Source: Rubrobacter tropicus (GTDB lineage Bacteria > Actinomycetota > Rubrobacteria > Rubrobacterales > Rubrobacteraceae). Taken from it: 64,000 nucleotides of DNA. Below, piece by piece: positions 11,591 to 19,395 of the stretch; position 1 is the first letter of the stretch, and the number at the start of each line of letters is the position of its first letter. The translations under genes and the position numbers were made by a program. Under the pieces are notes generated by a model. It ran no database searches and was not told the origin of the DNA. It was given only the letters and a program-made list of their open reading frames with translations. Location: the NCBI RefSeq assembly GCF_011492945.1, contig NZ_CP045119.1, positions 1 to 64,000 of the forward strand, read 5' to 3'.

Positions 11591-11634
11591 TCGCTGAAGC
11601 CTTCACAACGGGCTCCATCCTTATGCAAACCGCT
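11533..11634. repeat. 102-bp element with 26-bp imperfect terminal inverted repeats
   Basis: The left arm 11533-11558 begins AGCGGCTTGCATAAG. The right arm 11609-11634 read in reverse begins AGCGGTTTGCATAAG. The 26-nt arms share about 20 positions. The left half overlaps the 3' end of the nucleotidyltransferase gene; the right half ends at the stop of the convergent membrane-protein gene. It could be a small non-autonomous element or a bidirectional terminator; the arms lack a U tract. Confidence 0.5.
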
Positions 11635-11925
11635 TTAATCCGCCAGCTTGTCGACGGTCAATCGGGCGAGGACCAGGGCGGCGGCGATCTGGACCACCGA
11701 TAGGCCTAGCGTCGCGGCCACCTGCGGCGCGGAGGAGCTGGTAAAGATCACGTAGAGAAAGATCAAGAGTCCGAACCCGACGGCGAACCAGAGGCCGGAC
11801 TGGACCTTGTAGCCCGGGCCTCGCTCGCGCCAGATCACCGTCCCGATCAGGGCGGGGATGTAGAACGCGAGTATCATCGGCACCAGCCGCAGCAACACTA
11901 CCCCGATGTCCAGAAGGTTTTCCAC
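11635..11925 (-). CDS. Small three-helix membrane protein, function unknown
   Basis: 96 aa with GTG start. Three hydrophobic segments are visible: about residues 8-28 (LRLVPMILAFYIPALIG), 45-63 (FAVGFGLLIFLYVIF) and 70-90 (AATLGLSVVQIAAALVLA). A short charged loop with RERGPG lies between the first two. It belongs to no family I recognise. It is divergent from the gene at 12021 and convergent with the nucleotidyltransferase gene. Confidence 0.6.
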   Translation of the reverse strand: MENLLDIGVVLLRLVPMILAFYIPALIGTVIWRERGPGYKVQSGLWFAVGFGLLIFLYVIFTSSSAPQVAATLGLSVVQIAAALVLARLTVDKLAD

Positions 11926-12020
11926 GGCAAAAGTCTACACCAAAGGCGGTGAAATACTGGAAAATATGCGCCAAAGTATGTAGGCTGATAGCCATATTGT
12001 TAGACAGAAGGCGGTAGGTC

Positions 12021-12401
12021 ATGGGCATAAACCAGCGGATCTCACTCAGGAAGTTCGTGGACGACATCCGGCGCTGGGTCGACGAGGGGAGGAGCGACGA
12101 TTGGATCGCGAGCGCCCTCGGCACGAGCCCGTCCTCCGTCCAGTCTTTCCGGTCGCGCAACGCGATCTACCGCCGCGGAAACGTCTCGACCCTGAATGAC
12201 CCCCAGGACTACGCGGCCTACGAGGGAGTGCTCGAGTCGAGCGGCCCCGGCGTCTGGTTCGACCCCGGCATAGAGGACGACCCGCGCTGGAAGAAGCGCT
12301 GGAACGACGCCCAAAGAGTGGAGTTGCGCCTCACCCCGACCAGGATAGTCCTGGTCCGCCGCAACGGCGGCGCCAAATTCCGCACCAACCCCCAGCCTTA
12401 G
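12021..12401 (+). CDS. Hypothetical protein with putative helix-turn-helix
   Basis: 126 aa, ATG start preceded by AGGCGGTAGG. Residues about 8-45 (KFVDDIRRWVDEGRSDDWIA then ALGTSPSSVQSFRSRN) have the look of a small helix-turn-helix: helix, tight turn and a Ser-rich recognition helix. The rest is rich in Trp and charged residues (DPRWKKRWNDAQ) and ends with basic beta strands. DNA binding is inferred only. It stands alone directly upstream of the RNase P RNA gene. Confidence 0.65.
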   Translation: MGINQRISLRKFVDDIRRWVDEGRSDDWIASALGTSPSSVQSFRSRNAIYRRGNVSTLNDPQDYAAYEGVLESSGPGVWFDPGIEDDPRWKKRWNDAQRVELRLTPTRIVLVRRNGGAKFRTNPQP

Positions 12402-12410
12402 GGCCTGCGT

Positions 12411-12416
12411 TATAAT
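12411..12416 (+). promoter_or_regulatory. -10 element of the RNase P RNA gene
   Basis: A perfect TATAAT at 12411-12416, ending 8 nt before the 5' strand of the RNA's P1 helix (12425), which predicts a transcript start near 12423. No clear -35 is visible. Confidence 0.7.
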
Positions 12417-12422
12417 CGACGA

Positions 12423-12806
12423 GGGTTCGGGCCGTCCGACCCGTCGCTGCGCGCGGGGTTCGCCCCGTTCGTAGAGCAAAGTCCGGACTCGCAGCAGAGG
12501 CCGCTCGGGCCAACAACCCGAGGGGCGGGGGTCGCAAGCCCCCCGTCACGTCAAGTGCAACAGAGAGTAGACCAGCCGATGGATCGTAGCTTCGCTACAG
12601 ATCACAGGTGATGGGTGAAAGGGTGGGGTAAGAGCCCACCGGCGGAACCCCGAGAGGGGCCGGCCAGGTAAACCACCGGTGCGAGCAAGCCAAAATCGTC
12701 TGGTCTCCAGACAGGTAGGTGCAGCTCCGCAAGGAGCCCGAAGTGAAAGCTTCGGAGATGGATGGCGGGATAGAGCAGAATCCGGCTTACGGGACGGCCC
12801 GAACTC
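12423..12806 (+). ncRNA. rnpB: RNase P RNA (bacterial type A)
   Basis: The catalytic RNA that removes 5' leaders from tRNA precursors. The ends pair perfectly as helix P1: GTTCGGGCCGTCC (12425-12437) with GGACGGCCCGAAC (12792-12804). Conserved core blocks are in order: AGCAAAGTCCGGACTC near 12475, GGGTGAAAGGGTGGGGTAAG with AGCCCACC near 12611-12640, CCAGGTAAACC near 12664, and CAGAATCCGGCTTAC near 12777-12790. Length is about 380 nt. A perfect -10 lies just upstream. Apparent reading frames inside it (12679-12939) are not genes. A heptamer array begins right at the 3' end. Confidence 0.95.
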
Positions 12807-12955
12807 AGGTTTCAGGCTACGGGTTACAGGCTTCAGGAGTTGGGTATCCACCGCGTCCGAACGCCGATCTTACGGCTGTGGCGGGGATCGGCTTCTACGG
12901 GAAGGGGACCGAATCGCACCCCTGAAGCCTGTAACCTGATACCCGTAGCCTCAGA
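12804..12955. repeat. Inverted pair of TTCAGG heptamer arrays around a ~75-bp core
   Basis: The forward array at 12804-12839 has units such as TTTCAGGC and CTTCAGG. A reverse-complement array lies at 12921-12955 (CCTGAAGCCTGTAACCTG). The core between them contains a stretch (about 12872-12921, GTGGCGGGGATCGG to ATCGCACCCC) that recurs at about 34236-34280. The left array abuts RNase P RNA. The remaining ~100 bp before sdhC show no gene. Confidence 0.7.
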
Positions 12956-13056
12956 ATCGATTCACAGAACGCCGCTTGCCAATCCTCTATACTGCCCGGA
13001 CTGAGAAAACGCCCTAAGTTACAAGTAGGCACAAGCATTTAGACAGGAGAACAAGC

Positions 13057-13818
13057 TTGTCAGCGATAGCATCCGCTTGGAAGAGGTTGCCGTGGTGGGT
13101 CGAGCCGATGACCGTGGTGTTGGTGTTGGGCTTTTTCGGCCTCTACTCTTTTGTCATAATCGCGCTGTTTCCCGGCACGTTCCAGCAGTTCGTGTCTCCG
13201 TTCTACTCGCCTGAGGTCCCGCTGCCGAACTGGATGCCTGGTTTCGTGACGGCGCCGATGCTGGTTTTGTGGATACCGCTCGGGTTCAGGGCGACGTGTT
13301 ACTACTACCGCAAGGCGTATTACCGGGCTTTCTTTTTCGATCCTCCGGCGTGCCGGGTCGACGTGCAGCAGAAGGACCGCTTCTGGGCCGGCAAGAACGC
13401 GGCCGAGGGGTACAGGGGGGAGCGGGCGCTCTTCGTGTGGAACAACGTTCACAGGTACTTTTTGTACGCGTCGATCATCGTCGTGTTGTTCCTCTGGTAC
13501 GAGGCTTTCGTGACGCTGTTCGGGCCTCAGGGGTTCCAGATCAGCATCGGCTCGCTGCTGTGGTTCCTGAACATCGTGTTGCTCTCGGCTTACACGTTCT
13601 CGTGCCACTCCTTCAGGCACCTGATCGGCGGAAACAAGGACTGTTACTCCTGCATCCGGGGTGGGAACGCGCGGCGCAAGACCTACAACTTCGTGAGCAG
13701 GCTCAACCTGAAGCATCCCCAGTGGGCCTGGCTCAGCCTGTTCTCGCTGCTTGCGACGGACATATACCTGAGGTTGCTGCAGACCGGCGTGATAACCGAC
13801 CTCAAGATAATAGGGTAG
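13057..13818 (+). CDS. sdhC: Succinate dehydrogenase membrane anchor subunit (Sdh1-type)
   Basis: 253 aa. Five hydrophobic segments at about residues 18-42, 66-84, 130-150, 163-184 and 225-243 anchor the flavoprotein/iron-sulfur pair to the membrane and pass electrons to quinone. Family-like features are the cytoplasmic YYYRKAYYRAFFFDPPAC, the NNVHRYFLYASI histidine region and TFSCHSFRHLIGG. These resemble the single anchor subunit of actinobacterial Sdh1, not separate SdhC and SdhD. The TTG start follows AGGAGA. The next gene (sdhA) starts at the base after the stop codon. The heme-ligand count cannot be settled by eye. Confidence 0.85.
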   Translation: MSAIASAWKRLPWWVEPMTVVLVLGFFGLYSFVIIALFPGTFQQFVSPFYSPEVPLPNWMPGFVTAPMLVLWIPLGFRATCYYYRKAYYRAFFFDPPACRVDVQQKDRFWAGKNAAEGYRGERALFVWNNVHRYFLYASIIVVLFLWYEAFVTLFGPQGFQISIGSLLWFLNIVLLSAYTFSCHSFRHLIGGNKDCYSCIRGGNARRKTYNFVSRLNLKHPQWAWLSLFSLLATDIYLRLLQTGVITDLKIIG

Positions 13819-15591
13819 GTGGTGGAGTTGCAGAGGGACGGATACCAGAACGGCTCTCGCGAGCGGTACGAGGTTCGGGAGCACGACGTCCTGATCATCG
13901 GCGCCGGCGGGGCGGGCCTCAGGGCGGCGGTCTCGGCGACGCAGCGCGGCCTCTCGGTCGGCATCGTTACGAAGTCATTGCTCGGCAAGGCGCACACCGT
14001 CATGGCCGAGGGCGGCATGGCCGCGGCTCTGGGGAACGTGGACCCGGACGACTCGTGGCGCCAGCATTTCATGGACACCATGAAAAGTGGGAAGTTCATA
14101 AACAACTGGCGGATGGCCGAGATCCACGCCAAGGAGTCCCCGGATCGGGTCTACGAGCTGGAGCAGTGGGGCGCCCTGTTCAACCGGACGCCCGAGGGCA
14201 AGATAAGCCAGCGGCCGTTCGGCGGGCACACCTACCGGCGTCTCGCGCACGTCGGGGACAGGACCGGGCTGGAGCTGATCCGGACGATGCAAGAGAAGGC
14301 CCTCGCCACGGACGCGAAGGTCTACATGGAGACCACGGTCACGAAGCTCCTGAAAAACAACGGCCGCGTCGTCGGAGCACTCGCCTACACCCGCGAGTCC
14401 GGCAAGTTCGTCCACTTCAAGGCGAAGGCCGTCGTGATGGCGACGGGCGGCTGGGGCCGCATCTTCAAGGTAACCTCGAACTCCTGGGAGGGCACGGGCG
14501 ACGGCGTCGTCCTCTCCTACGACGCTGGTGCGGACCTGGTCGACATGGAGATGATGCAGTTTCACCCGACGGGGATGGTCTGGCCCCCAGGCGTGCGCGG
14601 CCTGCTCGTGACTGAGGGCGTGCGCGGCGAGGGCGGTCTGCTCCGCAACTCCGAGGGCAAGCGGTACATGGAGAACTACGACCCGCAGAAGATGGAGCTC
14701 TCGACGCGCGACGTGGTGGCGCGGGCCAACTACACCGAGGTCCAGGAGGGGCGCGGCTCCGAGCACGGCGGGGTCTACCTGGACATCACGCACCTCGGCT
14801 ACGAGGGCATCATGAAGAAGCTGCCGACGATGTACGAGCAGTTCAAGAACCTGGCCGACATAGACATCTCCCGCGAGCCCATGGAGGTCTTCCCGACCGT
14901 CCACTACACGATGGGCGGGGTGAAGGTCGACCCCGAAACTTGCGAGAGCAGCGTTCCCGGCCTCTTCGCCGCCGGCGAGGTCGCGGGCGGCCTGCACGGG
15001 GCAAACCGCCTCGGCGGGAACTCCCTGTCCGACCTGCTCGTCTTCGGGCGCAGGGCCGGGGAGGGGGCCGCTGAGTACGTCCAGCAGAGCACGCACTCTA
15101 CCGAGATCGAGGAGCAGGAGCTGCTGACGGAGATCGGACGCGTGCTCGAGCCCCTCGAGAAGAGGGGAGACGGCGAGAGCCCCTACCTCATCCAGCAAGA
15201 GTTGCAGGTCGCCATGATGGAGCACGCCAACCTGATGCGAGATGGTGACTCCCTGCAGGAGGGTCTCGGCAAGATCCTCGCGCTCAAGGACAGGTTGCCG
15301 CGGGTGAGCGTGCCGGGGAGCCGGCTCTTCAACCCCGGCTGGCACACGGCGCAGGACGTGAGGTATCTCGTTCAGATAAGCGAGATCATCCTCAGGACAG
15401 CGCTCGAGCGCAAGGAGCGGCGGGGCGCGCAGTGGCGTCTCGACTACGACGGTCCCGACGAGGAGCTCGGGGGGATCAACTTCATAGTTTCCAAGGACGA
15501 GCAGGGCGAGGTCGGCATCGAGCGGCGCGAGATCCCGCCGATGCCCGAGCACCTGGCGAAGCTCGTGGAGGAGGAGAAGGCCAAAGCATGA
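13819..15591 (+). CDS. sdhA: Succinate dehydrogenase / fumarate reductase flavoprotein subunit
   Basis: 590 aa; oxidises succinate to fumarate with covalently bound FAD. The dinucleotide-binding GAGGAGLRAA is near residue 30. The flavinylation-region HTVMAEGGMAAALGN is near 55-70. The substrate-site HPTG is near 250. The FAD motif near the end of the domain reads GGLHGANRLGGNSLSDLLVFGR (near 390). It is normal in length and complete. It starts at GTG 13819 (another GTG at 13822), directly after sdhC. It overlaps sdhB by 4 nt (ATGA), so the three genes form one operon. Confidence 0.95.
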   Translation: MVELQRDGYQNGSRERYEVREHDVLIIGAGGAGLRAAVSATQRGLSVGIVTKSLLGKAHTVMAEGGMAAALGNVDPDDSWRQHFMDTMKSGKFINNWRMAEIHAKESPDRVYELEQWGALFNRTPEGKISQRPFGGHTYRRLAHVGDRTGLELIRTMQEKALATDAKVYMETTVTKLLKNNGRVVGALAYTRESGKFVHFKAKAVVMATGGWGRIFKVTSNSWEGTGDGVVLSYDAGADLVDMEMMQFHPTGMVWPPGVRGLLVTEGVRGEGGLLRNSEGKRYMENYDPQKMELSTRDVVARANYTEVQEGRGSEHGGVYLDITHLGYEGIMKKLPTMYEQFKNLADIDISREPMEVFPTVHYTMGGVKVDPETCESSVPGLFAAGEVAGGLHGANRLGGNSLSDLLVFGRRAGEGAAEYVQQSTHSTEIEEQELLTEIGRVLEPLEKRGDGESPYLIQQELQVAMMEHANLMRDGDSLQEGLGKILALKDRLPRVSVPGSRLFNPGWHTAQDVRYLVQISEIILRTALERKERRGAQWRLDYDGPDEELGGINFIVSKDEQGEVGIERREIPPMPEHLAKLVEEEKAKA

Positions 15592-16403
15592 CGACAGGCA
15601 ACGGAAACGGCAAGAACCCGGGCGACGTGACCTCCATGGCCCACTCCCCGGTCCCGAACGAGGATTTGGGCAAGAGCGGCGGGACGGCGCGGCTCAAGAT
15701 CTTCCGCGGCGACGCGGAAGGCGGCGAGGAGGTCGACTACGAGATCCCGCTCGTCGAGGGCATGGTGATCCTCGACGCGGTTCTCGGTATTCAGGCCGAG
15801 CAGGCCCCCGACCTCGCGGTCCGCTGGAACTGCAAGGCGGCCCACTGCGGCTCGTGCAGCGCCGAGATCAACGGCAAGCCGGCCCTTCTGTGCAAGTCCC
15901 GCGTGGACGAGTACGACGGCGATATTCACGTCGGCCCCATGCGGGCCTTCCCCGTTATAAAGGACCTCGTCTCCGACGTCTCATGGAACTACGAAGTCTC
16001 GAAGGGCATAACGCCCTTCCAGAGCGACGAGCAGGCGCCCTTCACGATGTACGAGGAGGACGTCGAGCGCCTCTACGAGCCGAAGAAGTGCATCGAGTGT
16101 TTTATGTGCCAGGACGTCTGCCACGTCTTGCGCACCCACCACAAGCACGCCGAGTTCGCGGGCCCGCGCTTCTTCGTCCGCAACCAGTGGCTCGAGATGC
16201 ACCCGATGGACAACCAGGACCGTTTGCACGATCTCAAAGAAGACAACGGCCTCGGCTACTGCAACATCACCAAATGTTGCACCGAAGTCTGTCCCGTCGG
16301 CATCAAGATCACGGACAACTCCATCATCCCCCTCAAGGAGCGCGTCGCCGACGAGTACTACGACCCGGCGAAGTGGCTTATGCGCAAGATCAGAGGGCGC
16401 TAG
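15588..16403 (+). CDS. sdhB: Succinate dehydrogenase iron-sulfur subunit
   Basis: 271 aa; relays electrons from SdhA to quinone through Fe-S clusters. A 2Fe-2S ferredoxin domain has NCKAAHCGSCSAEING with a later ALLCKS (near residues 83-108). The cluster-binding C-terminal domain has KKCIECFMCQDVCHV (near 166) and CNITKCCTEVCPVGI (near 227). All expected cysteines are present. The N-terminal ~35 residues are low-complexity (Gly/Asn-rich) and precede the family start. The ATG overlaps the sdhA stop. A hairpin terminator follows 28 bp after the stop. Confidence 0.95.
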   Translation: MTTGNGNGKNPGDVTSMAHSPVPNEDLGKSGGTARLKIFRGDAEGGEEVDYEIPLVEGMVILDAVLGIQAEQAPDLAVRWNCKAAHCGSCSAEINGKPALLCKSRVDEYDGDIHVGPMRAFPVIKDLVSDVSWNYEVSKGITPFQSDEQAPFTMYEEDVERLYEPKKCIECFMCQDVCHVLRTHHKHAEFAGPRFFVRNQWLEMHPMDNQDRLHDLKEDNGLGYCNITKCCTEVCPVGIKITDNSIIPLKERVADEYYDPAKWLMRKIRGR

Positions 16404-16532
16404 GCTTCAGGTTTCAGGCATCAGGCTTTGTGGAGGGAGGCCGCCCCGACTTCGGGGCGGCCTCCCTCCCTTTGTGACGGAGACACGAAAAAGCTGAAAA
16501 GCACCGCGTCGTAGACCTGAAGCCTGAAACCT
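16403..16532. repeat. TTCAGG heptamer arrays in inverted orientation flanking a terminator
   Basis: The forward array at 16403-16427 (GGCTTCAGGTTTCAGGCATC) and the reverse array at 16514-16532 (CCTGAAGCCTGAAACCTC) enclose the sdh terminator and about 40 bp of other sequence. The reverse array ends 4 bp from the 3' end of tRNA-Gly. Confidence 0.65.
16432..16473 (+). terminator. Terminator of the sdh operon
   Basis: GGAGGGAGGCCGCCCCG (16432-16448) pairs with CGGGGCGGCCTCCCTCC (16453-16469) in a 17-bp perfect stem with loop ACTT, then TTT. It may work in both directions, since the tRNA-Gly gene is transcribed towards it. Confidence 0.8.
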
Positions 16533-16536
16533 CTAA

Positions 16537-16612
16537 TGGAGCGGACGACGGGCTTCGAACCCGCGACCTCCAGCTTGGGAAGCTGGCGCTCTACCAACTG
16601 AGCTACGTCCGC
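16537..16612 (-). tRNA. tRNA-Gly (anticodon CCC)
   Basis: A cloverleaf is clear on the minus strand. The acceptor GCGGACG pairs with CGTCCGC. The D-arm is AGCTCAGTTGGTAGAGC. The anticodon stem CCAGC/GCTGG has loop TTCCCAA, giving anticodon CCC, which reads GGG (Gly). The T-arm holds GGTTCGAAGCC. The CCA end is encoded (16537-16539). A -10-like TAAAAT lies 11 nt upstream (16624-16629). Confidence 0.96.
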
Positions 16613-16665
16613 GTGAGGTCAGGATTTTAGCACGCCGGACGAGGCTCTAGTAACCTGGGAGGGCT

Positions 16666-17181
16666 TTGGAAAAAGAGTACCGGACTTCTGAATACGACTT
16701 CTGCCCCCGTTGCGGCGGCCGGTTGGAGACCCGCGCTCTCAAAGAAGGAGATCCTGAGCGGCTGGTGTGCGGGAACTGCGGGTTCGTCTTCTACCTGGGG
16801 CCGAAGCTTGTGGCCGGCGCCGTCTTCGAGCTGGACGGAGAGATAGTGCTGGTGCAGCGGGACATCGAGCCCGGGTACGGGAAGTGGACGTTTCCGGGCG
16901 GGTTCGTGGAAAGGGGGGAGAGGGCCGAGGCCGCCGCGGAGCGCGAGGTGTTGGAGGAGTGCGGGGTGGAGGTCCGGGCGAGGGGGATCATTGGTCTCTA
17001 CTCTTATGAAGGCCAGATCCCGGCCATCGCCGTCTTCCGCGCCGACGTGGTCGGTGGCGAGCCCGTTCCCCTCGACGAGACGATGGACGTGAAGGGCTTT
17101 CCGCGCGACGGGCTACCGTGGAGCAAGATGGCCTTCCCGAGCACGGAGCAGGCGCTGAAGGACTACTTACGCCTGGCCTAA
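16666..17181 (+). CDS. NUDIX hydrolase with N-terminal zinc ribbon
   Basis: 171 aa. Residues about 10-42 form a zinc ribbon, CPRCGG with a second pair CGNCG. This is followed by a NUDIX fold whose box GGFVERGERAEAAAEREVLE (then ECGV) at about 84-107 contains the GX5EX7REUXEE metal-binding pattern intact. Zinc-ribbon NUDIX proteins of this layout include NAD(H) or ADP-ribose pyrophosphatases; the substrate here is not determined. The TTG start is preceded by GGGAGG about 5 nt upstream. It is followed after 13 bp by a lipoprotein gene. Confidence 0.9.
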   Translation: MEKEYRTSEYDFCPRCGGRLETRALKEGDPERLVCGNCGFVFYLGPKLVAGAVFELDGEIVLVQRDIEPGYGKWTFPGGFVERGERAEAAAEREVLEECGVEVRARGIIGLYSYEGQIPAIAVFRADVVGGEPVPLDETMDVKGFPRDGLPWSKMAFPSTEQALKDYLRLA

Positions 17182-17194
17182 CCCGAGACGGGGA

Positions 17195-17917
17195 GTGCTG
17201 AACGACGTGGGTCGGAAGGCGGGTGCAGAGTTGGTAGCCGCGCTATTCTTCGCCTCCGCCACCGTTTTGATCCTGTCCGGATGCGCGTCCCGCACCGGAG
17301 AGCCGGAACCGGCTTCGAACGGGGAGAGGGTCCCGGATACCGCCGTGGTCGTGTGCGGCCGGGACGAAACGCGCGTCCTCACGCCGCGGGTCGAGGCGCG
17401 ATCCGACGGGGTGCATTTCGAGGTCCGAAATCGGCTGGGGGCTGATACCGGATTCGCTGCGCTGGGTCGGGAAGGAGGCGCGGGGGGCGAAGCCTCGAAA
17501 GGCGGCAGCAGCGAACTCGTGGGCGACGTCTCGCCCGGAGGGGCGCGGGCCGGTTGTGAGGAGCCGCCTTACGACGGTATCGGGAAGATCAACTACGCGG
17601 CCTTTGAAGTCGTGGACCGGAGGGGCCTCTACAAATCCGTCGGGCTCGAATGCCGGGGTGGCATGGCCGTCAGCGGCGGCGCCCAGTACGCCCCGGGAGC
17701 AAGAGGGGTGAAGGGGGATCTCGTAAAGCGCGCTCGGAACCAGTTTTCTGATGAGATCCGGGTCGACGACGTAGTGGAACTCGCCGGCTACCCGAAGCTC
17801 CCGGACTACAGGATAGTTCGCGTCGTGCGAGACGGCCGGGTGGTTGCCACGGTCCACTTCCTCGGTGAGGGGGACGGCTGGCTTCAGGACAGCTACGAAG
17901 CCTGCGAGGGTTTCTAG
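17195..17917 (+). CDS. Predicted lipoprotein, function unknown
   Basis: 240 aa with GTG start. The N-terminus has a hydrophobic signal (about residues 10-28) ending in the lipobox LSGC, so the mature protein should be lipid-anchored on Cys30 outside the membrane. The rest is a soluble domain with several cysteines (CGRDETR, GCEEPP, LECRGG, EACEGF) that could form two disulfides. No family is recognised. It follows the NUDIX gene by 13 bp and may share its transcript. Confidence 0.7.
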   Translation: MLNDVGRKAGAELVAALFFASATVLILSGCASRTGEPEPASNGERVPDTAVVVCGRDETRVLTPRVEARSDGVHFEVRNRLGADTGFAALGREGGAGGEASKGGSSELVGDVSPGGARAGCEEPPYDGIGKINYAAFEVVDRRGLYKSVGLECRGGMAVSGGAQYAPGARGVKGDLVKRARNQFSDEIRVDDVVELAGYPKLPDYRIVRVVRDGRVVATVHFLGEGDGWLQDSYEACEGF

Positions 17918-17937
17918 CCGAAAGGCCGCCCGGCCTA

Positions 17938-18477
17938 GCCGCCCCCGCCCGCGAGCAGCACGTTCGAGTCCTCCCAACCGTATGCCACCTCGGAGAGCCA
18001 CGCGCCGCCGAGCTCGAAGCCGTCCTCGGCGATGGGTATGCCCCGAGCGATTCGTAGAAGCGGCGGGCGGGGAGGTTATCCGTGAACTACCCACAGGAGC
18101 ATGGAGTTTACGCCGTTGTCCGCAAAGTGTAAGGACCACGGCGCCAACGAGAGCCGTCTTCCCGTGCCGGTGCCCTGGTGGGACGGGAGGACGTAGACGG
18201 TCTGGAGTTCGCCCTCGTATTCCCTCAGGTCCCGCCAGCGTTTCTCGCGGGTAGTACCGGAGGCGAACCCGAAGACGCCGCCTTCGTCCTCGGCGACGAA
18301 GACGCAGCCGTCTCCGGCCGTGACGACGTCTTGCCAGAGCCGCTCGGACTCGTCGTGGGAGAACCATCGAGATAGTCCTTCGGCACGATGCCCTCGTAGG
18401 CCGACCGCCAGGTGCCAACGTTAACGGCGGCGATGTCCCGCGCGTCGGAGATCTTCGCCGGCCGTATCAGGGGGACG
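17938..18477 (-). pseudogene. Decayed GNAT N-acetyltransferase gene
   Basis: Read on the minus strand, GNAT protein segments appear in shifting frames. IRPAKISDARDIAAVNVGTW then AYEGIVPKDYLD is followed by DESERLWQDVVTAGDGCVFV and YEGELQTVYVLPSHQGTGTG. Next come ALVGAVVLTLCG, GVNSMLLWVV, then DNLPARRFYESLGAYP and finally EDGFELGGAWLSEVAYGW. At least five frame changes are needed to join them, so no functional acetyltransferase can be made. The acetyl-CoA-binding motif region (HQGTGTG) is split by two of the shifts. The reading frame begins at the end of the CoaC-like gene. No canonical start is obvious. Confidence 0.75.
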
Positions 18478-19036
18478 CGTCCGTCGTGCGCGAACCCAGA
18501 GCCTCTCCGACGGCGGCCACTATCTCCGCCTCTTCCGCGAGACGGCCGACGCCGGGCAGCTCCTCGGTGGAAGCCATCAACCCCTCGGACGGCCCGACGA
18601 AGCGGTGGCCCCAGCCTCTCAGCGTCTCGACGTTGCGGGCCGTGGACGGGTTAGACCACATCTCCGGGTTCATGGCGGGCGCCCACAGCACCGTTCTCGC
18701 GCCGGCGAGGATGGTCGCCGAAAGCAGGTCGTCGCCGAGGCCGACGGATGCCCGGGCCATCGCGTCTGCGGTCGCGGGGGCCACGAGGACGAGGTCGGCC
18801 CAGCGGGCGAGGGAGACGTGCTCGACGCGGCCTGAACGCTCCCACCACGTCTCGTCCGTGTGGACGTGCTCCCCGGCTGCGACCGCCAGGGTCTCCTCCG
18901 GGACGAAGCGGAAGGCGGCCTCGGTGGCGGCGACCTTCACTTCGTGGCCGGCCTCTCTGAGGCGCCGGATCACGCCGGGCGCCTTGTACGCCGCGATGCC
19001 GCCCGTCACCCCGACGAGTATTTTTCCGGCGTCCAT
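18467..19036 (-). CDS. CoaC-like flavoprotein (phosphopantothenoylcysteine decarboxylase family)
   Basis: 189 aa, a homolog of the CoaC half of CoaBC only. Seen: FMN-binding VGVTGGIAAYKAP (residues about 6-19), the active-site His in RVEHVSLARWADLVLVAPAT, and the PAMN motif in APAMNPEMW. The later loop, which in true decarboxylases carries ACG with the catalytic Cys, reads GLMASTEELPGVGR here, with Ser and no Cys. The CoaB domain is absent. The enzyme may therefore act on another substrate. ATG 19036 has a -10-like TATACT (19044-19049) only 7 nt upstream, so the mRNA is probably leaderless. Confidence 0.8.
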   Translation of the reverse strand: MDAGKILVGVTGGIAAYKAPGVIRRLREAGHEVKVAATEAAFRFVPEETLAVAAGEHVHTDETWWERSGRVEHVSLARWADLVLVAPATADAMARASVGLGDDLLSATILAGARTVLWAPAMNPEMWSNPSTARNVETLRGWGHRFVGPSEGLMASTEELPGVGRLAEEAEIVAAVGEALGSRTTDASP

Positions 19037-19160
19037 ACGCGGCAGTATACCCGGCTCGAACCGCCGGAAATTGCCAGTTAGAAGCGGGCGCCGAGGTGGT
19101 ACTATACGTGCCCCGGTCTCGAAGGTCGGGTGTGCGTTACGGACGGAAGGACGGAGGACA

Positions 19161-19337
19161 GTGGTCAGCAAGGTGCGCAGTCTGCGCTGGCTGGAGGATC
19201 TGAAGGAGTCACAGAGGCTGACCGCCCGCGAGGAGCGGCGCAAGGAGGAGATCCTGGCCGTCTTCCGCGAGCTTTACGATATCTCCGTCAACAACCCCGA
19301 ACCACCCGTCTTCCCGCCCTGGCGCCCGTCCTGGTAG
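19161..19337 (+). CDS. Small basic/charged protein, function unknown
   Basis: 58 aa from GTG 19161, with GGAGG a few nt upstream. The sequence is highly charged and helical (RWLEDLKESQRLTAREERRK) and ends with a proline/tryptophan-rich tail, PPVFPPWRPSW. No signal peptide or membrane segment. Coding appearance: a clean reading frame with a good ribosome-binding site and an amphipathic helix; no family recognised. Confidence 0.55.
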   Translation: MVSKVRSLRWLEDLKESQRLTAREERRKEEILAVFRELYDISVNNPEPPVFPPWRPSW

Positions 19338-19395
19338 GGGGCATCCGCGGGGCTCGTCGAAACTTTCCTCGTCTTTCCCGCTAATATGGCTTCCC

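Noticed and set aside
12679-12939. Overlapping short reading frames with start codons
   Set aside because: They lie within or across the 3' half of RNase P RNA and a heptamer array; the RNA structure explains the sequence.
12804-12955. CRISPR array
   Set aside because: Heptamer units are contiguous and degenerate, without constant repeats and spacers, and no cas gene is in the window.
12961-12994. sdhC promoter with TTGCCA and TATACT
   Set aside because: The two hexamers are only 7 bp apart, and other pairings give 22 bp; neither spacing is credible.
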